A stretch of DNA of 36,182 bases from Caulobacteraceae bacterium (GCA_025352165.1 JANXTX010000392.1:1-36182); one strand, 5' to 3'. Positions 7,104-15,781 are shown, counted from the first letter of the stretch. Notes: generated from the letters alone by a model not told the origin. Translations and numbers: made by a program.

Positions 7104-8603
7104 TCATGCCTTGCGCCAGCCTTCAACAGAGACTGGCTCGGCCCCATCGCCAAACCCGAAGTCCACATCCATCTTGCTGTCATTCAGGCCAACACTGCGG
7201 ACGACGGTTGCCTCATCCTGGTCGGGGTGGGTAACCCGATCACCTTTTTGAAACCGGAACGTCCCCGCCAACGCCGCCGTGGCTTGGACGGGCGCTGCTG
7301 GCGCGGGCCGTCCAGCAGGTACACGGGCGGCCGTGGTCGGAGCGGTCGCTCGCGCCAGGTCCGCAAAGTCCACGCGCGGGGCGCCGTTCGGCCCCTTGCC
7401 CGGCAAGGCCAGCATCAGCCAGCCGAAGGGGGCGTAGAGGCCGGGGGCGACCTGGACGGTTGTACGTGTGACGCCCTCGTCGATCAGGCGGGCGGGATTT
7501 TCCACCCGCGTCTGCTTGTTGAACGTCTTAATCTTCAGGCCGTGGCGTTCGCCGCCGACTTTGACGGATTTCGACTCGAAATGGGCGTAGCGGCCCACCC
7601 GGAGCAGGATCAGCCCGGCGCGGTCTAACTGGCCGGCAAGGTCGGGGTCGCCCTTCAGCCCGAAGGCGGCAAGCAGGCGGTCGAGCGCCTGACCGGCGGC
7701 GGCGGCGTAGAAGCGACCGCGCTCGTAGAGCCACAGGTCGGCATGAAAGCGATTGGCGGCGGCCCACAGGGCGGGCGCGTCGATTAACGTCTCAGGCACG
7801 ATGCGCTTGCCATGACGGGTTCCCTGGCGAGCCCGTTCCGAGGCGTCCTTTGCGGAGATCACGTCGATGTCGATCACCAGCGGTTCGACTGGCTGGCCGT
7901 CGGCCAAGCTCTCCAGCCGCTCCACGTGCATCTGGATGCCGCCGGTTTGATCGATGTTGAGCTTTTGAAGCTCCTTGTCCCGCTTGCCAAGAGTGGCGCG
8001 GTCAAAGCGGGTACGCCCGGCGGGGATGGCCGCGTCCGCGACCGCCAGATCGCGGAAGGGATCCTGTTCCAGCGTCCGACCGTTGTCCATGTCCAACGCG
8101 ACCTGGTTAAGGTCCTGATGCGCGCGGGCTGTTCGCGTGTCACTGATGCCCGCCGCAATCCTTCGTCCATCGGCTTGCTTCACATGCGCGCTGATCCAGG
8201 CCGTTCGAAAGGCCCCTTTGAGGCTTGAACCTGGGAGGATTGGCGTCTCGCCGCCGCGCACGAAGGGTTGAACTCGCCCGGTGCCGCGATCGGGATTGCC
8301 GCCCAGTACCTTCTCAAGGTCGGCGAGACTGTCCCCCGAGACCTTGATTCCTTGATCGCCGCCTCGCGTCTCGCGGGCCGCCAGTCTCGCCAGATGCTTT
8401 TGCGCATTGGCGAGGTTGTCGTTCGTCAGCAGCGCCCGATACTGCTCCCGCTCCGCCTCGCTCGCCCGCGCCAAGGCCCCGAAAGGATTGAAGCTCCTCA
8501 GGCGATCGCCCTCAAGGACGAACGACTCCGGTGTCAACTCCAGCCCCGACCCGACATGGATCGGAGTCAGCGGCCACGCCCGCAAGGTGAAGCGTTCACG
8601 CAT
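7104..8603 (-). CDS. csm5: Csm5 with C-terminal Tudor/SH3-like extension
   Basis: WPLTPIHVGSGLELTPESFVLEGDRLRSFNP...ILPGSSLKGAFRTAW: RAMP Csm5 motifs. C-terminus FRFQKGDRVTHPDQDEATVVRSVG...DVDFGFGDGAEPVSVEGWRKA follows an Ala/Pro linker. ATG at 8603. Confidence 0.88.
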   Translation of the reverse strand: MRERFTLRAWPLTPIHVGSGLELTPESFVLEGDRLRSFNPFGALARASEAEREQYRALLTNDNLANAQKHLARLAARETRGGDQGIKVSGDSLADLEKVLGGNPDRGTGRVQPFVRGGETPILPGSSLKGAFRTAWISAHVKQADGRRIAAGISDTRTARAHQDLNQVALDMDNGRTLEQDPFRDLAVADAAIPAGRTRFDRATLGKRDKELQKLNIDQTGGIQMHVERLESLADGQPVEPLVIDIDVISAKDASERARQGTRHGKRIVPETLIDAPALWAAANRFHADLWLYERGRFYAAAAGQALDRLLAAFGLKGDPDLAGQLDRAGLILLRVGRYAHFESKSVKVGGERHGLKIKTFNKQTRVENPARLIDEGVTRTTVQVAPGLYAPFGWLMLALPGKGPNGAPRVDFADLARATAPTTAARVPAGRPAPAAPVQATAALAGTFRFQKGDRVTHPDQDEATVVRSVGLNDSKMDVDFGFGDGAEPVSVEGWRKA

Positions 8604-9516
8604 GGGGCGCCTCCGCGAACGGAATGGCCACGTGGAAGGCGTTGTGCCCGATCTCGGGCCGGGTGGGATGCACACCGGTCAGCCATTCTCCGAACCGGCC
8701 CTCGCCGGCTCGCGTGAAGGTCGCGCCCGGCCGGGTCAGCAGCATCGGCCGCTTGAACGCGGAGGCGCCTTCGCCCAGTGTCAACTGCGGACCCGCCTTG
8801 CCGAAGTGCGGCTCGATCCGGCACAGCACGTCCGCCATGCTGGCTGTGCGCGTGCCGCGCGAAAGCGACAGATAGCGCGTCGGCCGCTCCATTCGTTCCA
8901 GTTCCGTATCCTCTCTGACCCATTCGACGCGGAATCGTCCCCGCCCGAGGCTCGCCGATTTGCCGAAACCGCTGCCGCCGACGTGGCTCAGGAGTTCGCC
9001 GACTCGCTCGCGGTCGGCGAGCGGCCCCTCGATGTAGAGATCGCGCGCGGCATCATCCTCGCGCGGCCAGGTTTCGGATCGGAAGAACAGCCCGCCCTCG
9101 TCCCGCGCCCGCCCGGTGTGGCGATCGACGCTGTTGCGCGCCGTGCGATGCGGCTTGTCCCCAGCCTCGCGCAGATTGGTGTGGTCGAGCGACTGGCCGC
9201 TCAGCGCATCGCGCGAGCGCAGAAACCCCTCGCGCGCCACGAACGGCATTTTTCCGAGCCTCTTTCGGTCGGTCACACTTTGGGGCGTGTCCGCCTTGGC
9301 GTCCGCGCGTGGGGCCAGCATCGGGCGAGGCAGGCAGTCGGCGGGGAAGGCGTCGGAGACGCCCCATAATTCGTCCGGCCGCGCCAGCCAGTCGACCAGC
9401 GGCGCCTCGCCCCGGCTCTCGCGCATGGCCCAGCACAGCTGGCCAAAAATCATCCCCGACGCCAGTGGCGAGGCGATCGGCCCTTGCAGCCGGAGGCGGG
9501 CGCGAAACAGCCCCAT
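8596..9516 (-). CDS. csm4: Csm4
   Basis: MGLFRARLRLQGPIASPLASGMIFGQLCWAMRE...GGSGFGKSASLGRGRFRVE: Cas5-like RAMP; syntenic position; ATG at 9516. Confidence 0.9.
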   Translation of the reverse strand: MGLFRARLRLQGPIASPLASGMIFGQLCWAMRESRGEAPLVDWLARPDELWGVSDAFPADCLPRPMLAPRADAKADTPQSVTDRKRLGKMPFVAREGFLRSRDALSGQSLDHTNLREAGDKPHRTARNSVDRHTGRARDEGGLFFRSETWPREDDAARDLYIEGPLADRERVGELLSHVGGSGFGKSASLGRGRFRVEWVREDTELERMERPTRYLSLSRGTRTASMADVLCRIEPHFGKAGPQLTLGEGASAFKRPMLLTRPGATFTRAGEGRFGEWLTGVHPTRPEIGHNAFHVAIPFAEAPHA

Positions 9517-9518
9517 GC

Positions 9519-10325
9519 TCAGGCGGCCTTGCTTGCCTGAGCGCAGGCCTGCTCGACGATATCCAGAATGTCGCTCGGCGGGTTGGTGGGATCGAAGCGC
9601 TTGCCCCTGAACAGGTTGTCGAGGGAATGCGTCGCGCCATCCAGTCCCTGCAGCGTCAACCCCTCGAACCGCACCTGACCATAGCCGCGCGAGCCCGACC
9701 CTCCGAGCGCGTCCTGTTCGATCAGGTCCAGGGCCTGGATGAACCACGCCAGACACTGCCGGTCCCGAGCGCCCCCGTCACCGGTGTCCCACATCCGCAA
9801 GCCGATCTCGACGTCGAACCGCGCGCCGGCTGGGACACGTTCGGTCTGGCGCAGGCCGCCGTCGAGCGCCTTGCCGGCGATCCGATCGATGGAGACCTCC
9901 GTCTTGTCTTCGGTGAGCAATTTCGCATCGGCGACCATGCGGTCGCGCCAAGCGCGTTCCAGGGGGGCGTCACGAACCGTCAGGCGCGTCGGCCCGCCTT
10001 GCCAGGCTGTTCGGGACGCGGCGGTCCCGAACAGGCGCAGGATCACATCGCCGCCCTCTCTCCGGCTCTCCGCGTCGGCGTCGTCGAAGCCGAACGCCCT
10101 GCCGTCATCCCGCACCGTGTTGAAGGCCCATTCCAGCAGGAACCGCGCCTTTCCCTTCAGGCTCGAACCGGGGATGTAGGGTTCCAGCGTATGCGGATGC
10201 TTGATCACCGGGTTGTCCATGCCGCCGATCTCGATGGCGTCCTTGCCCGCGCCGATGTGCAGGCCCGTCTTGACCACGAGGACCGACCTGAGGGTCACGC
10301 GGCCGATGTAGCGAAGCTCAGTCAT
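9519..10325 (-). CDS. csm3: Csm3, target-RNA cleaving backbone subunit
   Basis: TGLHIGAGKDAIEIGGMDNPVIKHPHTLEPYIPGSSLKGKAR with catalytic-type Asp in GGMDNPV; GSGSRGYGQVRF; ATG at 10325. Confidence 0.95.
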   Translation of the reverse strand: MTELRYIGRVTLRSVLVVKTGLHIGAGKDAIEIGGMDNPVIKHPHTLEPYIPGSSLKGKARFLLEWAFNTVRDDGRAFGFDDADAESRREGGDVILRLFGTAASRTAWQGGPTRLTVRDAPLERAWRDRMVADAKLLTEDKTEVSIDRIAGKALDGGLRQTERVPAGARFDVEIGLRMWDTGDGGARDRQCLAWFIQALDLIEQDALGGSGSRGYGQVRFEGLTLQGLDGATHSLDNLFRGKRFDPTNPPSDILDIVEQACAQASKAA

Positions 10326-10326
10326 G

Positions 10327-10803
10327 TTACCTCTCGCTGTCCTTGGCATAGACCTTGTGGAAGGCCACGACCGTCTCGAAATGCCTGTGAAAGGCCGCAA
10401 AGTCGTCCCGCGTCGCCACCGTGTTGGCGTGAGTGACCATGAAGCGCACCAGCGGCAAATTCTTCTGATCCCGACCTGCGGCGTAGGCGGTCGATGCCTT
10501 CAGAAATGCCAGCTGCGCCTGGATCTCGCCCTCGGTGAGCACTTTGTTGGTGTCCATATCGAGCCGCCGTTTGATCGCCGAAACCTGTCCGAAGAAGCGG
10601 CGAAGCTGGGTGGTCGGAATATCCGCCAGTTGTTGTGCGGTCGTCTGTGCCTCGGCATCGAGCAGCGCCGGCCGAATACTTCTCTTTTCGTCGAAATATT
10701 TCGCGCGTTCAGCGCTCTTCAGCGCCTCGCGCACGCTGTCGATGCCGCCACGGCCCGGCGGTCCACCACCCTGCGCGCCGCGATAATCCTGTCGTCCGTT
10801 CAT
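10327..10803 (-). CDS. csm2: Csm2, small subunit
   Basis: Syntenic between cas10 and csm3; helical ...TTQLRRFFGQVSAIKRRLDM...LPLVRFMVTHANTVATRDDFAAFHRHFETVVAFHKVY; ATG at 10803. Confidence 0.88.
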   Translation of the reverse strand: MNGRQDYRGAQGGGPPGRGGIDSVREALKSAERAKYFDEKRSIRPALLDAEAQTTAQQLADIPTTQLRRFFGQVSAIKRRLDMDTNKVLTEGEIQAQLAFLKASTAYAAGRDQKNLPLVRFMVTHANTVATRDDFAAFHRHFETVVAFHKVYAKDSER

Positions 10804-10816
10804 GGCGCGAAATCTC

Positions 10817-13342
10817 CTATCGATTGCGGTAGATGGCGATGGTGATGGCAACGCGGGCGTACGGTGGGGCGCCGGCATCGCGTAGATCCAGCCCCACCCC
10901 CATCAGGCCCATCAGGCGCTCGCGCACTGTCCGGTTGCCGTCCATGGGGCCGCCCTTGGGCAGGCTACGGAACAGCGTATAGCCGAGCTTTGCCCGCCAG
11001 TCGGCGCACGTAGGATCGGTGCGGGCCTTCATGCGGCGATCGTCCAGAGCCAGCAGCCGATAGAGAAGCGTGGTCGAAACCTTGCCGTCGGCTATCAATC
11101 GATCGAGTTCCTCTGCCTGTTCCAGGGCTTGGGACCAGTCGCCCCAGGTCATCGCCGTCGCGACCGGGCCGATCGCCGAGATGCGGTCCTTCTTGTTGTC
11201 CTCGACGTGCTTGGCCGCGTCCAGCCGCGCCTCCGCCTCGATGGCGGCCAGCGAGATCGGTGTCTTCGGGTCGAACAGGGCGACGCCGGCGGAAAGGGTG
11301 AGGCTCGGATTCCCGCCGGCGAAGGCGGCGAACTGGCCGCGCAAATCCGCCGCGAACCGCAGCACGTCGAACCACGGCCCCAGCAGCATCATATCGTCGC
11401 CGCCGGCGTAGACGGTGTAGAGGTTGGCGTATTTCTCGCGCAGGAAATCCGGCAGCCAGCCGGTGAAGAAGGCGTCCATCAACCGCGAGAGGGCGGCTGC
11501 GCGCGACAGACTGCGCCGATCGCCGAGCCCCAGGCTGAACACGCTGCCCAGGTTGTCCACGTCGGCCTTGAGCAGGGCAAGCATCGGGCGGCCGACCGGG
11601 TGGCCATTCACCTCGCGGCGGCTGTAGGCGGCCAGTTCCGCGAAGGTCAGAAGCTCGCCTTCCCCGGGGTTTTCATCGTCGCCGGACTCCCTTCGCGCCT
11701 TGCGCAGAGTCTCGTTCGCCAGCGAGGCTTGGTCATGCTTCGGCGTGTAGGCCTCGAAAAAGCGATCGGCGGCCGGCTTGCCGTCGCTCATGGCAAGACC
11801 CCGGCGTCGAAAACCCAGGGCGCCAGGCGCGGAGTCTCCCGCGCCCAGCACGGAAAACCCGAGGCCGAACAGGTTGTCCGAGCCACGTTTCTCGGAGACG
11901 GCGATGGCGTCCGCCTTGGTCAGGCGTCGGCCGAGGTTGGTTTCAGCCTCGCAGGCAGGGCATCGCGCGCGTTCATCGACCGCGCCTCGCACGGCGGCGG
12001 GTCGCACGCCGCAGGCCTCGCAAATCCCGAGCTCGACGTCGAATGGCAGGTCGACCACGCCCAGCGCCTCGGTTTGCAGCGGCCGCAGCTTGGCGGTCTC
12101 GGCGGCTTCGGCGACCTGGGCATAGACTTTCGGCAGATCATGGATCAGGTCGTTGGCCGACACCGGTGCGGTCAGCGCGAGGTTGAGTACGAGATCACCG
12201 ACGTATTGGGCGCGCATCCAGGCGTCGATCTCGCCGCGCAGGCTTGCCACGATCGCCTCCGCCCTACCCGCGCCTGTCTCCGGAACCAGCATCAGGAACC
12301 GGCCGCCGGCCAACTGAATGACGCTGAACGCCGGCAGGCCGAACGCAGCGTATGAGCGACGGGCTGCCGCTTCGCCGATCATCTGCATACGGAAGGACCG
12401 GCCGCGAAGTAGCCGCGCGAGGCCTTTCACACCCTCGCTCTTCAGCCGGAACAGACTGGCCTGTATGCCGGAGAGATCGCCGATCAGCAGCCGGAACTTT
12501 GGCCGGGCGCGATCCCTGACGGCGCCTTCGTGCTTCAGATCGCCGGCCGAGGCGTGGTGAATCTGCAGGCAGGCGGCCACTGCCGCGGCGACCCGCCCAT
12601 GGTCATGCAGCGACACGTCCGGATCGTCGATAGTCGAGGAGGGGATCGACCAGCAGTATCGCTCGCTAAGCGCGATCAGCCCCTCGACATAAGCGTCCAC
12701 GCTCTCGCCGGCGCGATCCGCGAGTTCGGCGTAGTCGCCCACGAATTTCTTCCAAAGGTCTTGGTACTGACCGATCGTTTCCTGATCCTTGCGGTCATCG
12801 CCCAGTTTGAACAGCTGGGCCGGCGACAGTTCGGCGACGGGGTAGAACCTGGTTGTCGGCGCATTACGGTCCGGCAGATGAACCTTGGTCGGCGTGGCCA
12901 TCAGCCGCGTTCGGCGATAGTCGTCGCGCCGCTTGGCGTCGGGCGAACTCTCCTGATCCTCGTCCCGCTTTTTTCGCTCCATGGCCGCGGCGATGCGGTC
13001 GGCCTCGGTCACCAGCCAGGTGATCGAACCGTTGGGGACCGCGGCGCCGTCCTGCAGCGGCTTGTGGTGATAGACCGCGCAGTCGCGGATCCATGTTTTG
13101 TCCAAAGCGGCCGGCAACGGGTTCCCCTCAACGCATTCCTGAAAAAAGGCTTCGGAAAACAATGCGTGGTAGTGGCTGGATCGATTGTTGAACGACGGCA
13201 GGATGTCGCTTTCGAGGTTGCGCACCGCCTCTGGCAGGTCGCCGACATCGCCGATCGCCCGCTGCATGAACTTGCCGATGTCGTGCAGGTGCGCGCCGAT
13301 GGCGACCTCGAAGGCGGTAGGCAGGGCTCTGCGTTCGGTCAT
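10817..13342 (-). CDS. cas10: Cas10/Csm1 with HD and GGDD cyclase motifs
   Basis: IGAHLHDIGKFMQRA (HD), CEACGVRP...CPACEAE (zinc finger), YAGGDDMMLLGPW (GGDD). Confidence 0.97.
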   Translation of the reverse strand: MTERRALPTAFEVAIGAHLHDIGKFMQRAIGDVGDLPEAVRNLESDILPSFNNRSSHYHALFSEAFFQECVEGNPLPAALDKTWIRDCAVYHHKPLQDGAAVPNGSITWLVTEADRIAAAMERKKRDEDQESSPDAKRRDDYRRTRLMATPTKVHLPDRNAPTTRFYPVAELSPAQLFKLGDDRKDQETIGQYQDLWKKFVGDYAELADRAGESVDAYVEGLIALSERYCWSIPSSTIDDPDVSLHDHGRVAAAVAACLQIHHASAGDLKHEGAVRDRARPKFRLLIGDLSGIQASLFRLKSEGVKGLARLLRGRSFRMQMIGEAAARRSYAAFGLPAFSVIQLAGGRFLMLVPETGAGRAEAIVASLRGEIDAWMRAQYVGDLVLNLALTAPVSANDLIHDLPKVYAQVAEAAETAKLRPLQTEALGVVDLPFDVELGICEACGVRPAAVRGAVDERARCPACEAETNLGRRLTKADAIAVSEKRGSDNLFGLGFSVLGAGDSAPGALGFRRRGLAMSDGKPAADRFFEAYTPKHDQASLANETLRKARRESGDDENPGEGELLTFAELAAYSRREVNGHPVGRPMLALLKADVDNLGSVFSLGLGDRRSLSRAAALSRLMDAFFTGWLPDFLREKYANLYTVYAGGDDMMLLGPWFDVLRFAADLRGQFAAFAGGNPSLTLSAGVALFDPKTPISLAAIEAEARLDAAKHVEDNKKDRISAIGPVATAMTWGDWSQALEQAEELDRLIADGKVSTTLLYRLLALDDRRMKARTDPTCADWRAKLGYTLFRSLPKGGPMDGNRTVRERLMGLMGVGLDLRDAGAPPYARVAITIAIYRNR

Positions 13343-14409
13343 GACTCCCGCCAGTTGATGTTTTCGGGCGCGACGTTCAGGCGATAGAGGGTGTTCGGGC
13401 GCCGCCCCGCGCTCGCCACCAACTTGACATCAAAAAGCCCGGCATGGGAACGGCTAACAAGCTTGTTGAGGCGGGAAGTCCACTCCTCGACCTGCTGGGC
13501 GTCGAGCACGGCCGGGAGCGGCGCTCCGGGCGGTCGCCAGCGATCCACCAGGGCGCCGTCCAGCCGGTTGCGCGGCAGACCCCCTCCGCCGTGTCGCTGG
13601 TCCCACGCCAGCGCCGCCAGCCAGGCGAAATAGGCCGGCGTGAGCACCAGCGCCCTTCCGTTGATCGACGCCTCCCCCGCGGCCGGCCGGATCGACAGGC
13701 TCGGCGGATCGAGGGAACGCTGGGCGCCCAGGATCGCCTCGGCGAAATGCGCGGCCTGGAAGATTTCGTCGGGTAGCCGCGCCCTCAGGCGTGGAAACGG
13801 TATGTCGGCCAGTCGAACGTCGGCGTCGCCGGTGTCCAGGATCGCCCCATCGCGACCCGTGAGTTTGACGGGCATCGGCGGCGGATAGAAAAAGTCCGCG
13901 TGGTTGGCGAAGGCGTCGTCGACGATCACGTGCGACAGGCGGTCGCCGGGACTGGCGAACAAGGACATCGACAAGGCCAGCAGGGCGCCTTGCGATTTGC
14001 GGCCACCGGCGATCGAGGCGTGAATCTGGTGACCGGCCTCGGCTGTGAGATCACGAATGATCGCCATGGTGCGATCCGCCGCCGCGCGGTGCGCCGCGTC
14101 GCTGTCGAGGTCCTCGAAGCCGGGCTGGTCGGCGTCGGCGATGATCTCCACGCGCGTCCGCGCGTCGAGCGTGGCCAGATCCTCGCGATCGTAGGCTCGG
14201 CCGAGGGACCGTAGCTGGGCCGCGCCTGCGTCCAGCAGGCTTTCGCGCGCCCGCCGGGCGCCTTCCCGGGTCGTGATCAGCACGATCTGGTCCGGAGTCC
14301 AGGCGGGGTCGCTTCGGATCGCGAGCGACCAGACGGTTTCGGTGACCACCTGCGGCGAAAGGCCGGTGGACAGGACCAGGGTCCGGCGCGGTTGCTCAGG
14401 CGGCGGCAA
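13339..14409 (-). CDS. NE0113-family (TIGR02584-like) CARF protein; possible ring nuclease or regulator
   Basis: LVLSTGLSPQVVTETVWSL...IHASIAGGRKSQGALLALSMSLFASPGDRLSHVIVDDAFANHADFFYPPP; C-terminal winged-helix-like LNKLVSRSHAGLFDVKLVASAGRRPNTLYRLN. Confidence 0.85.
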   Translation of the reverse strand: MPPPEQPRRTLVLSTGLSPQVVTETVWSLAIRSDPAWTPDQIVLITTREGARRARESLLDAGAAQLRSLGRAYDREDLATLDARTRVEIIADADQPGFEDLDSDAAHRAAADRTMAIIRDLTAEAGHQIHASIAGGRKSQGALLALSMSLFASPGDRLSHVIVDDAFANHADFFYPPPMPVKLTGRDGAILDTGDADVRLADIPFPRLRARLPDEIFQAAHFAEAILGAQRSLDPPSLSIRPAAGEASINGRALVLTPAYFAWLAALAWDQRHGGGGLPRNRLDGALVDRWRPPGAPLPAVLDAQQVEEWTSRLNKLVSRSHAGLFDVKLVASAGRRPNTLYRLNVAPENINWRES

Positions 14410-15310
14410 GGGACATTCGCCCGAAGCCGAGCGTGGTGCTCTTGCCCAGATGCACGAACCCGCAGGTTTCGAGGTAGGGCGTCAGGTCTGGCGCGCCCGA
14501 TACGTCGAGCGTCACGTTTCCGATCACGCCACCCAGCGTGATCGGCCGCTTCTGACGCGTCGAATAGCGGCGCCTGTCGACCCAGGAAAGATCGCGATCG
14601 ATGATCTTCACCGCCTGCGCCTGGTCCTTGAGCGCCGCGTGGTCGGTGGCGGGATCGGCGCCGCCGAAACAGGTCCGCAGCAGTTCGACGCGCCTGACGG
14701 CGGCGAACGCGAGCGTGGGTCCGTCGAGCGCTTCGGCGGCGATCGGATCGTGATCCCGCACCAGCCTCATCGGAGTGTCGAAGCTTATCGATAGCCGCGG
14801 CGCGTCGCTCAGACGAAGAGCGGGCGCCGCGGGCTCGCGAGGTGGCAGATTGCGGCCAGGTGTCCAGATTTCTTCGCCGGCGGAGTCGATCACCGCTTCG
14901 AGAGGCATGGGCGATCGCGCCCGCCCGATCCCCCGACGACCGGCCTCGCCCAGCGCATGGATGACGAAGGACAGGTGCCGCGCCGCCGGTCCGATCAGTG
15001 TCATGCCCAGATCGAACCGGTCTTGTTCGTCATCCGTGGTTTGTTGGAAGACGCGAAGCAAATAGGGATGGGGCGTACGGTCGGCGTCGCGCATGATGGA
15101 GGCTTCCGCGCCCGGCCGCGTCTCGAAGATGAACGGATAGGCGCACGAAAACTCGAACGCGCAGCCCACACAGGGCCGCAGGCGCATCACGCATACCGTT
15201 TGTTTCAGTGAATAGCCGAACGCGCCGCGCCAGACCGCCTCTGGGAACTCCGACAGCCGGAACCCCTCGGGTCTTCTGAAACGAAAAATGAGGGGGAGCA
15301 GTGGGACCAT
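14396..15310 (-). CDS. cas6: Cas6 crRNA-processing RAMP endoribonuclease
   Basis: FDLGMTLIGPAARHLSFVIHALGEAGRRGIGRARSPMPLEAV and C-terminal ETCGFVHLGKSTTLGFGRMSL, Cas6 C-domain motifs. Confidence 0.88.
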   Translation of the reverse strand: MVPLLPLIFRFRRPEGFRLSEFPEAVWRGAFGYSLKQTVCVMRLRPCVGCAFEFSCAYPFIFETRPGAEASIMRDADRTPHPYLLRVFQQTTDDEQDRFDLGMTLIGPAARHLSFVIHALGEAGRRGIGRARSPMPLEAVIDSAGEEIWTPGRNLPPREPAAPALRLSDAPRLSISFDTPMRLVRDHDPIAAEALDGPTLAFAAVRRVELLRTCFGGADPATDHAALKDQAQAVKIIDRDLSWVDRRRYSTRQKRPITLGGVIGNVTLDVSGAPDLTPYLETCGFVHLGKSTTLGFGRMSLAAA

Positions 15311-15344
15311 GGCGAAATGTAGCTGGTTTGCGCTTCAACGGTGG

Positions 15345-15364
15345 GCGTCACAAGCTTGTGACGC
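15345..15364. promoter_or_regulatory. 20-bp perfect palindrome GCGTCACAAGCTTGTGACGC upstream of cas6, putative operator
   Basis: Exact self-reverse-complement, centred about 44 bp upstream of the cas6 ATG. Confidence 0.6.
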
Positions 15365-15497
15365 GAAAGCAATGATATTCAGGCGATGGCTTTGCGCCTC
15401 CCCGCTCCATGTCGTAGATTGACAAAATGCAATATACATGCGATGTGATCGGAGGCGGGCGCGGTCTGACCATCAGGCGCCGAAGCCGGAGATCGCG

Positions 15498-15602
15498 ATG
15501 CGTGCTTTTGAATTGCCCACCAACGTATTCACGTCCTGGAACATCCTCGGCACGCTGGCCAACGCACGCCGCCCGGTCATAAATTTCATTACTATCAATT
15601 AG
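15498..15602 (+). CDS. Possible 34-aa small ORF
   Basis: ATG at 15498 preceded by GGAG; MRAFELPTNVFTSWNILGTLANARRPVINFITIN; no homology known to me. Confidence 0.2.
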   Translation: MRAFELPTNVFTSWNILGTLANARRPVINFITIN

Positions 15603-15627
15603 TTACCTGTTTTAAGGATCGAGTTCC

Positions 15628-15781
15628 AGCCGCCGTCGGGCCGCCATCCGACCGCCGCCCGACCGCCAACCGACCGCCAATCGACCGCCAACCAACCGCC
15701 AACCAGCCGCCAACCAACCGCCAACCAACCGCCCCCCGACCGCCGCCGCGCCGCCAACGGACCGCCGACGGACCGCCGAAG
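15628..15781. repeat. 11-bp tandem repeat, 14 units, consensus GACCGCCAACC
   Basis: Read unit by unit from 15628 to 15781 with exact 11-bp phase (AGCCGCCGTCG / GGCCGCCATCC / GACCGCCGCCC / GACCGCCAACC / ...). Confidence 0.93.

Noticed and set aside
15419-15438. TTGACA followed by TATACAT as a rightward promoter for dnaG or the small ORF
   Set aside because: Spacing is only about 8 nt, not the ~17 nt of a sigma-70 promoter.
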